From positions 1,488,001 through 1,552,000 of the forward strand of contig NZ_CP124681.1 in the NCBI RefSeq assembly GCF_029961765.1: a stretch of DNA of 64,000 nt, read 5' to 3'. The position numbers were made by a program, and so were the translations under genes. The notes beneath the pieces were generated by a model. It saw nothing but the letters and a program-made list of their open reading frames with translations, did no database searches and had not been told where the DNA came from. Of this stretch, positions 16,839-26,612 are shown piece after piece. Every line of letters begins with the position of its first letter. Position 1 is the first letter of the stretch. This DNA comes from Nocardioides sp. QY071 (GTDB lineage: Bacteria > Actinomycetota > Actinomycetes > Propionibacteriales > Nocardioidaceae).

Positions 16839-17882
16839 TCAGCGCTCGTCGTCCTCGATGCCGGGATCGTGGTGGATCGGCCCGTGCCGACGCCGCTCGT
16901 AGATCCCGACCGCGGCCGCGCCCGCGGCGGTCACGATGTCCGCCGCGGTGAGCATGACGCGGGAGACGGCGGCCAGTGCGATCGCGGTGCCGGTGCCGAC
17001 GTACGGCGCCAGCGCGGTCACGATCACCAGCTCCCGCACGCCTGCGCCGGACGGCAGGATGAAGAAGAACAGCCCGGAGATCATCGCGACGGCCATCGTT
17101 CCGACGCAGGTGAGGAGCAGGCCGGCGCCGTCTCCTGCCCCGTCGGTCAGGAGCCACAGGTGGAGCCCGAAGAAGAAGTACGACGCCACCGCGGCCGCGA
17201 GCGACAAGACGATGGCGCGTCCGCGGACCGGGTGGTCGCGCTGTGGGCGGCGCAGCAGCTTGAACCCGAACCCGACGAGCCGGTCGAGCACTCTCGGGTG
17301 CAGGCAGACCAGTCCGATGGGCAGGAGCAGGTACAGCCACTGCAGGGGCGCCAGCGAGTCGTCGTTGTCGATGAGCGACGGGATGACCAGGGCGCCGGTC
17401 AGCAGCGCGGCGACGACGGCGACGGCGAGCGAGAACACGGTCGCGGTGAAGATGCGGGCGCGGGCGAGTCCGGCCCGGCGGCCGAGCTCCATCTGAAGCA
17501 CGTAGGCCCACACCGATCCGGGGAGGTACTTGCCGAGCTGTCCGACCAGGAAGATCTGCGCTCCGCGGGCGGCCCCGATCGGCTCACCGATCTCGTCGAC
17601 GAGGAACTGCCAGCTCAGGGTCGAGCACGCGATCGCGAGGGGCAGGCAGAGGAATGCCGGGAGCAGGGTCGTCCACGACATCGTGCTGATGGTGTCGCTG
17701 ACCTCGGACCAGTGGGACTGGACGGTCCAGAACGCGGCGAGCACGACGGCAAGGACCAGGGCGATCCGGCCCCAGTGGAAGAGTCGGCCGGCCAGGGTGT
17801 GCGCGGCTGCGGGCGGTGGCGCCGTGGTCGAGGTTGTCGACGTGGTCGACGTGGTGGTCGACGTGGCGTCGGGCGAGGACAT
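16839..17882 (-). CDS. Flippase-like membrane protein (PF03706, LPG synthase TM-region family)
   Basis: 347 residues with about eight membrane helices, beginning near residue 37. Conserved features are WQFLVDEIG, QIFLVGQLGKYLPGSVWAYV and the late GLFFFILPSGAGVRE, all typical of the lysylphosphatidylglycerol synthase TM-region/AglD family. Lipid- or glycolipid-linked transport or transfer across the membrane is proposed for the family. The N-terminal 30 residues are Ser/Thr-rich, encoded by tandem GTCGACGTG-like units. It stands alone on this strand, convergent with lhgO (4-nt gap) and divergent from the Gfo/Idh gene. In this setting it may act on a lipid-linked glycan intermediate. Confidence 0.8.
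   Translation of the reverse strand: MSSPDATSTTTSTTSTTSTTAPPPAAAHTLAGRLFHWGRIALVLAVVLAAFWTVQSHWSEVSDTISTMSWTTLLPAFLCLPLAIACSTLSWQFLVDEIGEPIGAARGAQIFLVGQLGKYLPGSVWAYVLQMELGRRAGLARARIFTATVFSLAVAVVAALLTGALVIPSLIDNDDSLAPLQWLYLLLPIGLVCLHPRVLDRLVGFGFKLLRRPQRDHPVRGRAIVLSLAAAVASYFFFGLHLWLLTDGAGDGAGLLLTCVGTMAVAMISGLFFFILPSGAGVRELVIVTALAPYVGTGTAIALAAVSRVMLTAADIVTAAGAAAVGIYERRRHGPIHHDPGIEDDER
17830..17866 (-). repeat. Short tandem repeat coding for a Ser/Thr run
   Basis: Four imperfect GTCGACGTG/GTTGTCGACGTG units in a row code for the STTSTTSTT-like N-terminus of the flippase-like protein. Such arrays can vary in copy number by slippage; the unit is 9-12 bp, so changes would stay in frame. Confidence 0.5.
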
Positions 17883-17970
17883 CGGACTCTCCAGTTCGGG
17901 CGGACGGACATCTCATCCTGCCTCACGGGGGACCCAAACCGTGGATCCCGGAGCTGCCCCGTGTCTCCGG

Positions 17971-17976
17971 TACAGT
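17971..17976 (+). promoter_or_regulatory. TACAGT -10 box for the Gfo/Idh/MocA gene
   Basis: TACAGT fits the consensus and lies 35 nt before the ATG at 18012. It is in the 129-bp divergent region shared with the flippase-like gene; no other pattern was seen there. Confidence 0.4.
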
Positions 17977-18011
17977 TCCCGCGTCCCGACGTCCAGTGCT
18001 AGGTCCCGCGC

Positions 18012-18971
18012 ATGTCCGCACAGCTCCGTGTCGCCCTCATCGGTTCCGGCTCGATGGGGCGCAACCACGCCCGCGTCATCGCCAGCAGCGAGCGCACCGA
18101 CCTCGCCGTGGTGGTCGACCCGCACGAGGAGACCGGGCGGGCTGTCGCCGAGAAGCACGGCTCGACCTGGGTGCCCTCGCTCGACGGCATCGGCGACGTC
18201 GACGCGGCTGTGATCGCGGCGCCGACCGAGTACCACTTCGACCTCGCGCGCGAGGTCATCGCGCGTGGTCTCCCGCTGCTCGTGGAGAAGCCGCTGTGTC
18301 CGTCGCTGGCGCAGACCCAGGAGCTCGTCGATGCTTCGATCGCCGCCGGCACGCCGCTCATGTGCGGCCTGCTCGAGCGGTTCAATCCTGCGGTGACGGT
18401 CGCGCTGAGCATGGTGGAGAACCCGCTCTACGTGCGGGCGACCCGGCACTCGCCGTACGCGCCCCGGATCAAGACCGGTGTCGCGTGGGACCTGCTCGTC
18501 CACGACATCGACCTCGTCGTGCAGGTCTTCGGTGGGGACCACCCGGACAAGTTCGACGTCGAGGTCGGCCAGTTCCACCCGGAGTCCGTGCCGGGCGCCG
18601 AGGACATCGTCGAGGCCTCGCTCCGCTTCACCTCGGGCGGGATCGCCTCGGTGTCCGCCAGCCGCATGGGTCAGACCAAGGTGCGCACCATGGTGATCCA
18701 GGAGCTCGACCGGATGATCGAGGTCGACCTGTTGCGTCGCGGCCTCACCAGCTACCGTCACGCGACGGTCTCCGAGGCCGAGGGGCAGAGCGGGTTCCGC
18801 CAGTTCACCGAGATCGAGATCCCCGACATCGCGGGGGTCGAGCCCCTGCTCGGCCAGCTCAACCACTTCGTCGACCTCGTGGCGGGCAAGGTGGACGTGG
18901 ACGAGGAGCGGGCGTCGATCCTTCCCGCGCACCGGGTGGTCGACCAGGTGCTCGCGCTGCGCTCCGCCTGA
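18012..18971 (+). CDS. Gfo/Idh/MocA-family NAD(P)-dependent sugar dehydrogenase
   Basis: 319 residues. The Rossmann motif is VALIGSGSMGRNHA (8-20), the catalytic-lysine motif is VEKPLC (about 95), and the C-terminal beta-sheet domain starts near 120 with WDLLVHDIDLV supplying the likely catalytic His/Asp. Members oxidise a sugar hydroxyl using NAD(P). In glycan clusters with DegT aminotransferases and beta-helix acyltransferases the family usually oxidises C3 of a UDP-aminosugar (WbpB-type) or a related NDP-sugar. That pathway role is inferred from the neighbours; the exact substrate is not determined. Confidence 0.85.
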   Translation: MSAQLRVALIGSGSMGRNHARVIASSERTDLAVVVDPHEETGRAVAEKHGSTWVPSLDGIGDVDAAVIAAPTEYHFDLAREVIARGLPLLVEKPLCPSLAQTQELVDASIAAGTPLMCGLLERFNPAVTVALSMVENPLYVRATRHSPYAPRIKTGVAWDLLVHDIDLVVQVFGGDHPDKFDVEVGQFHPESVPGAEDIVEASLRFTSGGIASVSASRMGQTKVRTMVIQELDRMIEVDLLRRGLTSYRHATVSEAEGQSGFRQFTEIEIPDIAGVEPLLGQLNHFVDLVAGKVDVDEERASILPAHRVVDQVLALRSA

Positions 18972-18983
18972 CCTGCGCCTGAC

Positions 18984-19433
18984 CTACGCCGGGGGGAACG
19001 CCGGCTGGGTCGGATCGCCGAGGTCGACGGTCGCGACGACCCGTGCCGGGACGCCCGCGACGACGGCACGCGCCGGTACGTCGGAGGTGACGACGGCGCC
19101 GGCACCGACGACCGCCTCGTCGCCGATCTCGACACCCATGTTGATGATGGCGCCGGCTCCGATGAACACACGGTCGCCGATGCGCACGGGCTGACGCTCG
19201 ACCTCGGGGAACCGGCGGCCGCTGACGCAGCGCTTGGCGGACGAGTGGGTGTAGATGTGGACGCCGGACGAGATGTCGCACCCGCGGCCGATCACCAGTC
19301 CGCCGGACCCGTCGATGACGGTGAAGGCCCCGATCCAGGTGCCCTCGCCGATGTCCGGATCACCGACGATCCACGCGTGCTCGTTGTAGCGGTTGGGCGG
19401 CAGGGATGCCCCTGCGGCCTCGGCGGAGGTCAT
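18984..19433 (-). CDS. Left-handed beta-helix acyltransferase (WbpD/Maa-like)
   Basis: 149 residues of hexapeptide repeats ([83 protein letters not shown]). The His of IYTHS is at the position of the catalytic His in hexapeptide acetyltransferases such as WbpD/Maa. It would acetylate an amino- or hydroxy-sugar with acetyl-CoA. ATG at 19433 (MTSAEA) is chosen; a far longer frame upstream covers the DUF2142 gene. It is last in the operon GT4-epimerase-DUF2142-acyltransferase, 44 nt after DUF2142, and convergent with the dehydrogenase. Confidence 0.85.
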   Translation of the reverse strand: MTSAEAAGASLPPNRYNEHAWIVGDPDIGEGTWIGAFTVIDGSGGLVIGRGCDISSGVHIYTHSSAKRCVSGRRFPEVERQPVRIGDRVFIGAGAIINMGVEIGDEAVVGAGAVVTSDVPARAVVAGVPARVVATVDLGDPTQPAFPPA

Positions 19434-19477
19434 GGTCGCGAACCCTACCAACGGACCGCCTGCGGCGGTCGCGGGCG

Positions 19478-21064
19478 TCAGTCGGACGGCGACTGCGGAG
19501 AGGGGAGTGACGGTGGATCCGCCACGGGACTCGGCACCTGCGACGACAGCCGGGCTATGAGGGTGATGATGACCGCCATCGTGGCGACGAGCGCCAACGT
19601 CAGCGTCGTCTGCCCCAGCGGGGGCTGCCAGGCAGGCAACGTCGGGTGCTCGCCGCCCGGCGCCCCGACTCCGTGGACGTTGCGCTGCATCAAGGTCGCG
19701 AACGCCCACAGGTGGAGCACGCCCAGACCTGCCAGTGCGCCGATGCGGGTCCAGTGGATCGTGCGGGTGTTCCACTGCGCATCGGACAGCGGCGACTGGG
19801 CCGCCAGGCAGAGCAGGAGGATCGGGGCCATGCCGATCGTCGGCAGCATGTAGCGGCCCTGCCACACGGGGCCCTGGAGATTCCACTTCCACGCCTGGAG
19901 GAGGACCGGAAGCAGCCAGGAGAGCAGCAGTACGGCGCCTCCAGCCGCGATCTGGCGCGGACGGAGGCCTGCCCACCCGAGTGCGAGGATGACGACGAGC
20001 AGTGCCATGTAGGAGATCAGGAGGTTGGCCGGAAGAGCGGTGTCGAGCCAGCCGAAGGCACCGATCATCTGGGTCAACGACTGGTTGATCTGCGTGGCCG
20101 AGAGGTCGAGCCGTTCGGCGAACGAGAGGTCGAACAGCGGCTGCTCGCGGATGTTGTTCGCTCCGGACCGGCTCAACCACGCCATGTTCGCGAGCACGCC
20201 GAGGACCGGCAGGGCCAGCCAGAGCCGGGAGCGAGCCTTCCAGACGTCGGTGACGGCGCGCCTGCCGTAGATGATCAGCAGGGCCACGGCCCACACGGCC
20301 AGCCATGCCGGACCGAGGATCCGGGTCGAGCCCAGGATCATCGCGGCGACCATCGCTCGGCGCAGCCACTTCTCGCCCGACCCGTCGGCGGCGTGGCTGT
20401 AGAAGGCGATCGAGCAGGCGACGAGCGCGTAGGCGGCGGCGATCTCGAAGGTGTTGGGGTTCACCGCGCCGCCGAGGTAGGCCAGCATCGGTGTGAACGA
20501 GACCGCGACCCCGGTGACGGCGACGGCAGGCCGACGCAGGGAGAGGCATCCCGCCACGGCCCACGCGAGCATCCACGCGCACAGGCCGATGGCGGCGGCA
20601 CGCTGCAGGTAGAGCGACTGCAGGTTGTCGCCGAAGTTCGAGGCGATCCCGGTCAGCCCGTAGTAGACCGGGAAGCTGCGACCCGCCGACGTCAGGTACC
20701 TGACCTGCTTCTCCGAGTCGCCGACGGCCCGTATGCAGCTCGCCGGCGTCTCAGGATGGAAGAAGTAGCACACCGCCGACTGGGCACTGCGCACGATCCC
20801 CTTGGGGACGTGGACGACGGCGTTCGTGTTGACCCCGAAGGCCTCGTCCGAGGAGAACTCCGGGGTCAGGTCGCCGTGCCCGATGGCGTAGGCCGCCATC
20901 TCGTGCGACGGAGCATCGGGTGTCGACCACAGGGGAGTGGCGAGGGACCAGATGCCCAGCAGACAGGCGATGGCCCCGAACGCGACCCACGTGGACAGAG
21001 CCGGCCGCTTCCGGTCGGCGTGGGGGCGCGGAGTCCGGAACCGACCCCATCCAGGACGCGGCAC
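19478..21064 (-). CDS. DUF2142 multi-span membrane protein
   Basis: 528 residues, about 11-12 membrane segments starting near residue 25. The first external loop carries [21 protein letters not shown], with the Asp/Glu/His set typical of DUF2142 (PF09913); the family is related to GT-C glycosyltransferases that use lipid-linked sugars. The late motif [16 protein letters not shown] is also typical. It likely adds a sugar to the glycan on the outer face. GTG start, 4 nt after the epimerase stop, with AGGAC just before it. Confidence 0.82.
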   Translation of the reverse strand: MPRPGWGRFRTPRPHADRKRPALSTWVAFGAIACLLGIWSLATPLWSTPDAPSHEMAAYAIGHGDLTPEFSSDEAFGVNTNAVVHVPKGIVRSAQSAVCYFFHPETPASCIRAVGDSEKQVRYLTSAGRSFPVYYGLTGIASNFGDNLQSLYLQRAAAIGLCAWMLAWAVAGCLSLRRPAVAVTGVAVSFTPMLAYLGGAVNPNTFEIAAAYALVACSIAFYSHAADGSGEKWLRRAMVAAMILGSTRILGPAWLAVWAVALLIIYGRRAVTDVWKARSRLWLALPVLGVLANMAWLSRSGANNIREQPLFDLSFAERLDLSATQINQSLTQMIGAFGWLDTALPANLLISYMALLVVILALGWAGLRPRQIAAGGAVLLLSWLLPVLLQAWKWNLQGPVWQGRYMLPTIGMAPILLLCLAAQSPLSDAQWNTRTIHWTRIGALAGLGVLHLWAFATLMQRNVHGVGAPGGEHPTLPAWQPPLGQTTLTLALVATMAVIITLIARLSSQVPSPVADPPSLPSPQSPSD

Positions 21065-21068
21065 GGTC

Positions 21069-21992
21069 CTAGTCGGCCCGGACGAGCTCGGTCATGCCCT
21101 TGCGGACCTCGATGCTCGCCTCGAAGCCGAGGACCTCCTTGGCGCGCTGGACATCGGCCGCCCGCCGGCTCACCAGAACGTCGCGCGGGTTGAAGATCGG
21201 CTCGACGTCGGAGCCCACGGCCTCGATCAGGATCTCGGCGAGCTCCTTGATCGAGGTGTCGATGCCGGTGCCGACGTTGACGGGCACGTTGTCCTTCTCG
21301 CTGTCGAGCGCCAGAGCCACGGCGCGCGCGATGTCGTGCACGTGGATGAAGTCCATCGACTGCTCGCCCTTGCCGTCGATGATCGGCGGCTCGCCGTTGC
21401 GGACCCGGTTGACGAAGTGGTTGATCACCGACGTGTAGTAGGCCTGCGTCTTCTGGCCCGGGCCGTAGACGTTGAAGAAGCGCAGTGCGACCCACGACAG
21501 GCCGCGCTCGCGCTGGAAGAAGCCGAGGAGGTCCTCGCCGGCCCGCTTCGAGATGCAGTACGGCGTCTGCGGGTTGAGCACGTCGTCCTCGTGCATCGGC
21601 AGCTTCTCGGGGTCGCCGTAGACCGACGCCGACGAGCAGTAGACGACGCGCTTGACGCCGTGGTCCGCGGCCGCGGCGAACACGTTGAAGTTGCCCATCA
21701 TGTTGACGTCCATCGACTCGTACGGGTCGGAGAGGGACTTGTTGATGGCCAGGGCGGCGGCGTGGATGACCTTGGTGCAGCCCTTCATGGCGGCGTGGAC
21801 GGCGCCGCCGTAGCGGATGTCCTGGTCGATCAGCTCGACGTCGGGTCCGAGGGCGGCGACCGCGTCACGGTCACCTCGGAACATGTTGTCGAAGATCCGT
21901 ACCTTGTAGCCGCTCTCGAGCAGCATCGGGACGACGTGCATCCCGATGAAGCCGGCTCCGCCGGTGAAGAAGACGGTCTCCTTGGTGGTCAA
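21069..21992 (-). CDS. NAD-dependent sugar epimerase/dehydratase (extended SDR)
   Basis: 307 residues. The NAD motif is FFTGGAGFIG (8-17), the acidic dinucleotide binder is FDNMFRGD, and the catalytic set is SSASVYGD and YCISK (Tyr-x3-Lys). The later RFFNVYGPGQ and DFIHVHDIARAV are typical of UDP-glucose 4-epimerase-type enzymes. It would convert one NDP-sugar to another for the glycan. The start is a TTG that overlaps the TGA of the GT4 gene (TTGA) and has AGGAG at a good distance, so it is coupled to GT4; no ATG or GTG gives the first beta strand. Confidence 0.87.
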   Translation of the reverse strand: MTTKETVFFTGGAGFIGMHVVPMLLESGYKVRIFDNMFRGDRDAVAALGPDVELIDQDIRYGGAVHAAMKGCTKVIHAAALAINKSLSDPYESMDVNMMGNFNVFAAAADHGVKRVVYCSSASVYGDPEKLPMHEDDVLNPQTPYCISKRAGEDLLGFFQRERGLSWVALRFFNVYGPGQKTQAYYTSVINHFVNRVRNGEPPIIDGKGEQSMDFIHVHDIARAVALALDSEKDNVPVNVGTGIDTSIKELAEILIEAVGSDVEPIFNPRDVLVSRRAADVQRAKEVLGFEASIEVRKGMTELVRAD

Positions 21993-23248
21993 CTCTCGCT
22001 CCTGTGGGTGGTGTCGACGGGGTGGTCGGTCGGGGATGCCGGAGTGGCGCGGTCGGTCGACGGCGCCGGCGCGCCGCACATGGCGGCGAGGACCTCCACG
22101 TGCCGGTCCAGCACGCGGTCGATCGCGAAGTGCTCGTCGATGATCTGGCGAGCGCGCTCGCCGACGGCGGCCGTCGCCGCCGGGTCGTCCAGCGCGTGGT
22201 TGATCCGGGTGGCCAGGCCGGCGACGTCGCCGGGGGCACACATGTAGATCTCCTGGCCGTCGGCCATCGGGATGCCGGGGAAGTTGTCGATCCGTCCCCA
22301 CGCGGCGACGGGAACGCCAGCGGCCATGGCCTCGAGGGTGGCGGTGCCGAGGCCCAGTCCCTGCTCGTGGCTCTCCACGTCCGCAGCCGCGAGCAGGTCC
22401 GGGATGTCGGCCTTGGGGACCGCGCCGAGGCTGCGGACGGCGTGGGACACGCCGAGCTCCTCGGCGCGGCGCTGGAACTGGTCGTAGTAGACCCGACCGA
22501 CGACGACCAGCAGCGCCTCGGGGTGCCGGGCGAGGACGGCCGGGAGGGCCTCGACCATGGCGACGCGGTCACGGACCGGGATCACGTGTCCGATCGACAC
22601 GATGAAGGGCTGGCCGGGCTCGGCGCCGGCGAGCTCACGGCCTCGGGCCGCGTCACCCGAGCGGACCCAGTTGGGGTCGACGCCGACCGGGATCGGGACG
22701 AGGTCGCGGTAGCCACGGCGGTAGCGGGCCCGGATGTAGTCGTCCATGTAGGAGTCCATGACGACGATCGACGGCTTGTACCTGCGCAGCCGGGGTGCCA
22801 CCAGGGCCGCGTCGAGGAACCGGAACGCGTGGCGGTACTTCGCGGCAGGGTTCTCGAGCCGCGTGTGCACGCTGAGCAACGTCGGGATTCCCCGCCGGCG
22901 CGCGTAGGCTCCGGTCGCCCAGGTGAGGTCCATGAACTGGCCGTGCTGGTGGATCACGTCCGGCTCGAAGTCGTCGAGGAGGCGCTGGAGGCGGCGGCGC
23001 AGACCCGGACGGGTGGCGAACGAGATGTCGAACGCCACGGCGAGCCGGCTCTCCGGCAGCGTGAAGGCGGGCAGGCGGACGATCCGGAAGCCGTCCCGCT
23101 GCTCCTCGGCCGGGGCGTCCTTGTAGGCGGCGGTGACGACCAGGACCTCGTGGCCACGCTCGACGTATCCCCGCGCGAGTGCATCGCTCAGGTGAGCGCT
23201 GCCGCCGGCACGCGGCGGGAAGAAGTTGTTGACGACGACGATGCGCAC
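21989..23248 (-). CDS. GT4-family glycosyltransferase
   Basis: 419 residues, two Rossmann-like halves (GT-B). The N-terminal VVNNFFPPRAGGSAHLSDAL is the acceptor-site Gly-rich loop, then IHQHGQFMD. The C-terminal donor half has FIVSIGHVIPVRDR and ESHEQGLGLGTATLEAMAAGVPVAA, the E-x(n)-E motif of GT4. A retaining sugar transfer is expected; the donor is unknown. The GTG at 23248 is chosen because the first beta strand (RIVVVNN) begins at once; the in-frame upstream extension has no conserved features. First gene of a four-gene operon. Confidence 0.87.
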   Translation of the reverse strand: MRIVVVNNFFPPRAGGSAHLSDALARGYVERGHEVLVVTAAYKDAPAEEQRDGFRIVRLPAFTLPESRLAVAFDISFATRPGLRRRLQRLLDDFEPDVIHQHGQFMDLTWATGAYARRRGIPTLLSVHTRLENPAAKYRHAFRFLDAALVAPRLRRYKPSIVVMDSYMDDYIRARYRRGYRDLVPIPVGVDPNWVRSGDAARGRELAGAEPGQPFIVSIGHVIPVRDRVAMVEALPAVLARHPEALLVVVGRVYYDQFQRRAEELGVSHAVRSLGAVPKADIPDLLAAADVESHEQGLGLGTATLEAMAAGVPVAAWGRIDNFPGIPMADGQEIYMCAPGDVAGLATRINHALDDPAATAAVGERARQIIDEHFAIDRVLDRHVEVLAAMCGAPAPSTDRATPASPTDHPVDTTHRSES

Positions 23249-23318
23249 GCTCTGCAGACTCCGTTCGGTGCTGGGCGCCTGTGGACGGTCCTGCCTCACG
23301 CCCGCAAGGCCAGCGCCC

Positions 23319-23324
23319 GATACT
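23319..23324 (-). promoter_or_regulatory. TAGTAT -10 box for the GT4 operon
   Basis: On the minus strand TAGTAT lies 70 nt before the GTG at 23248. The 180-bp region between this operon and the divergent membrane-protein gene carries this box and a plus-strand TAGGGT box at 23372. Confidence 0.45.
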
Positions 23325-23371
23325 AGCCGCCGACCGCAGCAGGGCGGCAATCGCCACGCGGGCCCGACCGG

Positions 23372-23377
23372 TAGGGT
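23372..23377 (+). promoter_or_regulatory. TAGGGT -10 box for the large membrane protein gene
   Basis: TAGGGT lies 51 nt before the ATG at 23429, with a strong AAGGAGG ribosome site at 23414-23420. Its partner box on the other strand, at 23319, makes this a compact divergent promoter. Confidence 0.45.
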
Positions 23378-23428
23378 TGGCCTCCGTTTGGCCGCGGTCG
23401 ACCGGCCAGGTCAAGGAGGACTCCAGCG

Positions 23429-25471
23429 ATGACGTCATCGCCTGCCGTTTCCGCGCCGGACGAGCAGGAGCAGACGCCGTCCCGGCCTGGGAATCCGGCA
23501 GCAGGGACGGGCTGGCGCATCCGCGGAACCATCGCGGATCGCCTCGAGGTCGTGCTGCCGTGGCTCGGATATCTCGCTCTCGTCGTGTCGGGGGTGACGA
23601 CGTCCTCCCTCGGGCTCCTGAGCCGGAGTGGCTCCGTGACGGGCGGCCAGTGGGGCGCGTCGCTGCCGGTGCGCAGCGACGAGTGGTTGACCGCAGCCCC
23701 GCTGGAGCTGTCGACCCTGGCCAACGGCTCGACGATGCACTCGCCGCTGTCGAACGGCCCGGACCTCATCTACCAGATGTCGTCCGGCAGCCCGATCGAG
23801 TCGGTGCTGTTCCTCGAGGGCAACCTCCTGCGCTTGGGGGCGTGGCTCCCGGACTCCATGCTGTTCGCGGCATTCCGGGGCTGGTCCTGGCTGCTGCTCG
23901 CCCTCGCCCTGCCGCCGCTGCTGCGCCGGTTCGGCGCGAACCGTCCGATGTCGTGGCTCGCCGTCGCCCTGTGCATGGCGGCACCCGCCGCCGTGTGGTG
24001 GTCGTTCATGCCGATCCGGGTGCTCGGGATCGCCGCGGCGGGCTGCTATCTCCTGGTCCTCGCGGCCGAGCGTGCACAGCGTGGTCACTGGTGGCGTGGC
24101 CTCGGACTCGCCGCTGCGGCGGGCCTGTTCCTGCCGCGACTGCTGACCTACTACGTGCCCTGGTCGCTGACGATCGGGGTTCCGCTGGTGCTCGCCACCG
24201 GCACCTACCTCGTGTGCAGGAAGGGCGAACGCAGGGTGGCACTGACCGTGATCGGTGCGGGCGCCGCCGTGGGTCTCTTCTTGGTGGCGGGGACGTTCTG
24301 GGAGAACTGGACCGCGCTCCACGCGGAGCTGAACACGGTCTATCCGGGCCTGCGGCGCAGCAGCGGTGCGGCACTGGAGCCGTTCCAGCTCTTCGGAGCA
24401 CCCGGCCTCTTCGACCTCGAGGGTCATGTCGTCGGGGGTGGGCTCAACCAGAGCGAGATCAGCAGCGCCTACCTGATCTGCGGGGTGGTCGCGGCGCTCC
24501 TGTGGCCGCTGGCGTGGGCCCACACAGCCACCCGTGAGCGCGCCGCGCAGGTCACGCTCGGCCTGTTCATCCTGCTCGAGCTGTCCTGGGTCACCCTGAC
24601 CTGGGGCGAGCTCGGCGAGCACGTGCCCGGGCTGAGCTCGCTGCCGCCGGCGCGGGTGGCGCAGACCATCGGGTTCCCGTGCGCGCTGCTCATGTGCCTG
24701 GTGCTCTCGGGCTGGGCACGCGCCCGCAGCGAGGGCGCGACGTCCCGGATGTCGCCCGAGCTGCGCCGCGCCCTGCTGGTCGGCGTCGTCGTGGCGGTGC
24801 TGACCGGATACGCCTCAGGTCGTCTGCCGGCCGTGGTCGAGGGCATGCCGACCTGGCAGTCGACGACCGCGGCGGTGGTCACGGGCGCGGTCGCCGCACT
24901 CCTCACCTGGCGTCCCGCCAGCTGGCTGCCGGTCGCCGTGACGAGCCTGGTCGTCGTCCTCGCCGGAGTCACCGTGAACCCGATCACCTTCGGTCTCGGC
25001 GACCTGCGGACCAGTCCCGCGGCCGACCGGGCCAGGGCACTGCGCGCGCACAGCCTGGCCGAGGACAGCCGGGTCGTGTCGGATGCGATGGCCACCAACG
25101 CCCTCCTCGTCGCCAACGGCGTGCCGGTGCTCGGCGGCTACCAGGTCACCGGACCCGTCGAGCGGGGTTGGGCCGAGGTCGACCCGGCCGACCGGTACGA
25201 GGACATCTGGAACCGAGGAGCCAGCTATGTGCTGTTCTCCTTCGACGGGCAGCCCGGCGCCGACCCGACGGTGATCGAGGTGCAGAACGACCTGATCCAG
25301 GTGCGGACCGATGCATGCTGGCTCGCCGACAGCAGGTTCGATGTCGACCGCCTGATCACGGCGGTGCGCATCGACAGTCCGTGCGCCGACCGGATCGGTC
25401 GCCGGATGACGTGGGGTGGCGTCGACCTGTTCGTCTACGCCCTCACCCCGAGTCGCACGGCATCGAGCTGA
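23429..25471 (+). CDS. Large multi-span membrane protein, GT-C-like (DUF7657-type)
   Basis: 680 residues. A Pro/Glu-rich cytoplasmic start precedes about 12 membrane segments (about 45-520) and a soluble extracytoplasmic C-terminal domain (about 525-680). The first external loop has the conserved PVRSDEWLTAAPLELS, with Asp/Glu as expected for a GT-C glycosyltransferase using a lipid-phosphate sugar. The C-terminal part (PVLGGYQVTGPVE, YVLFSFDG) is typical of these actinobacterial proteins. The enzymatic role is inferred from fold and context. Strong AAGGAGG site 9 nt before the ATG. Confidence 0.75.
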   Translation: MTSSPAVSAPDEQEQTPSRPGNPAAGTGWRIRGTIADRLEVVLPWLGYLALVVSGVTTSSLGLLSRSGSVTGGQWGASLPVRSDEWLTAAPLELSTLANGSTMHSPLSNGPDLIYQMSSGSPIESVLFLEGNLLRLGAWLPDSMLFAAFRGWSWLLLALALPPLLRRFGANRPMSWLAVALCMAAPAAVWWSFMPIRVLGIAAAGCYLLVLAAERAQRGHWWRGLGLAAAAGLFLPRLLTYYVPWSLTIGVPLVLATGTYLVCRKGERRVALTVIGAGAAVGLFLVAGTFWENWTALHAELNTVYPGLRRSSGAALEPFQLFGAPGLFDLEGHVVGGGLNQSEISSAYLICGVVAALLWPLAWAHTATRERAAQVTLGLFILLELSWVTLTWGELGEHVPGLSSLPPARVAQTIGFPCALLMCLVLSGWARARSEGATSRMSPELRRALLVGVVVAVLTGYASGRLPAVVEGMPTWQSTTAAVVTGAVAALLTWRPASWLPVAVTSLVVVLAGVTVNPITFGLGDLRTSPAADRARALRAHSLAEDSRVVSDAMATNALLVANGVPVLGGYQVTGPVERGWAEVDPADRYEDIWNRGASYVLFSFDGQPGADPTVIEVQNDLIQVRTDACWLADSRFDVDRLITAVRIDSPCADRIGRRMTWGGVDLFVYALTPSRTASS

Positions 25472-25489
25472 GGGCGCCCGGGCCCGGTG

Positions 25490-26593
25490 TCAGGCGCCGG
25501 CTCGGGCGGTGGCGTTGACGGCGACGACGATCCGCTCGAGGTCGGCCTGGCTCAGCGAGGGGTGCACCGGCAACGAGATGACCTCGCGGGCGGCGCTCTC
25601 GGTCACCGGGAGGTCGAGGCCCGGGGCGAACTTCTCGAGCGAGGCGAGGCGGTGGTTGGGGATCGGGTAGTACACGCCCGTCCCGACCTGGTGCTCGTCC
25701 TTCAGCGCGGCGACGATGCGGTCGCGTTCGGCGCCGTCCACGCGGATCGTGTACTGGTGGTAGACGTGGGTGGCGTGCTCGGCGACCGGCGGCACGGTGA
25801 CACCCTCGAGGTGTGCGTCGAAGTACGCCGCGTTCGCCCGTCGGGTCGCCGTCCAGGCGCCGACCTTGCCGAGCTGGACCCGGCCGATCGAGGCGTGCAG
25901 GTCAGTCATCCGGGCGTTGAAGCCGACAACCTCGTTGGCGTACTGGCGTTCCATGCCCTGGTTGCGCAGTAGCCGGACCTGGCGGGCCAGGTCGTCGCTC
26001 GCGACCGCGACCATGCCGCCCTCGCCCGAGGTCATGTTCTTGGTGGGGTAGAGGCTGAACATCGCGAAGTCGCCGAAGGTGCCGACGGCGCGATCGCGCC
26101 ACGTCGCGAGGTGGGCCTGCGCGGCGTCCTCGAACAGGCGCAGGCCGTGCTCGGCCGCGACCGCACCGAGGGCGTCCATGTCGGCAGGGTGGCCGTACAG
26201 GTGGACCGGCATGATCGCGGCGGTCCGCTCGGTGACGGCGGCGCGGACGGCGTCGGCGGCCAGGCAGAAGTGGTCGGGCTCGATGTCGGCGAACACAGGA
26301 GTGGCCCCGGTCAGCGCCACGGCGTTGGCGGTCGCCGCGAACGTGAAGGACGGGACGATCACCTCGTCGCCCGGGCCGATGCCGGCGGCGAGGAGCCCGA
26401 GGTGCAGGCCGGAGGTACCGGAGTTGACCGCGACACAGGTGTGTCCGGGCGTGACCTGCTCGCTGAACTCGGCCTCGAACGCAGCGACCTCCGGTCCCTG
26501 GGCGATCATCCCGGAGCGGAGCACGCGGTCGACCGCCTCGCGCTCCTCGTCGCCGATGATCGGCTTGGCCGGGGGGATGAAGCTGTCGGGCAT
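25490..26593 (-). CDS. DegT/DnrJ/EryC1-family sugar aminotransferase (WbpE-like)
   Basis: 367 residues. PLP-binding features are NSGTSGLHLGLLA near 58, EDAAQAHLA near 155, and the Schiff-base lysine in MFSLYPTKNMTSGEGG near 185. The C-terminal YHQYTIRV and GVGTGVYYPIPNH-type segment fit the family. It transfers an amino group from glutamate to a keto-sugar. AAGGAGG lies just before the ATG. Third gene of the operon DegT-acyltransferase-DegT, 19 nt after the acyltransferase. With the Gfo/Idh dehydrogenase it could build a 3-amino-sugar; which keto group is used is not known. Confidence 0.9.
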   Translation of the reverse strand: MPDSFIPPAKPIIGDEEREAVDRVLRSGMIAQGPEVAAFEAEFSEQVTPGHTCVAVNSGTSGLHLGLLAAGIGPGDEVIVPSFTFAATANAVALTGATPVFADIEPDHFCLAADAVRAAVTERTAAIMPVHLYGHPADMDALGAVAAEHGLRLFEDAAQAHLATWRDRAVGTFGDFAMFSLYPTKNMTSGEGGMVAVASDDLARQVRLLRNQGMERQYANEVVGFNARMTDLHASIGRVQLGKVGAWTATRRANAAYFDAHLEGVTVPPVAEHATHVYHQYTIRVDGAERDRIVAALKDEHQVGTGVYYPIPNHRLASLEKFAPGLDLPVTESAAREVISLPVHPSLSQADLERIVVAVNATARAGA

Positions 26594-26612
26594 CTGATCT
26601 CCTCCTTGCAGG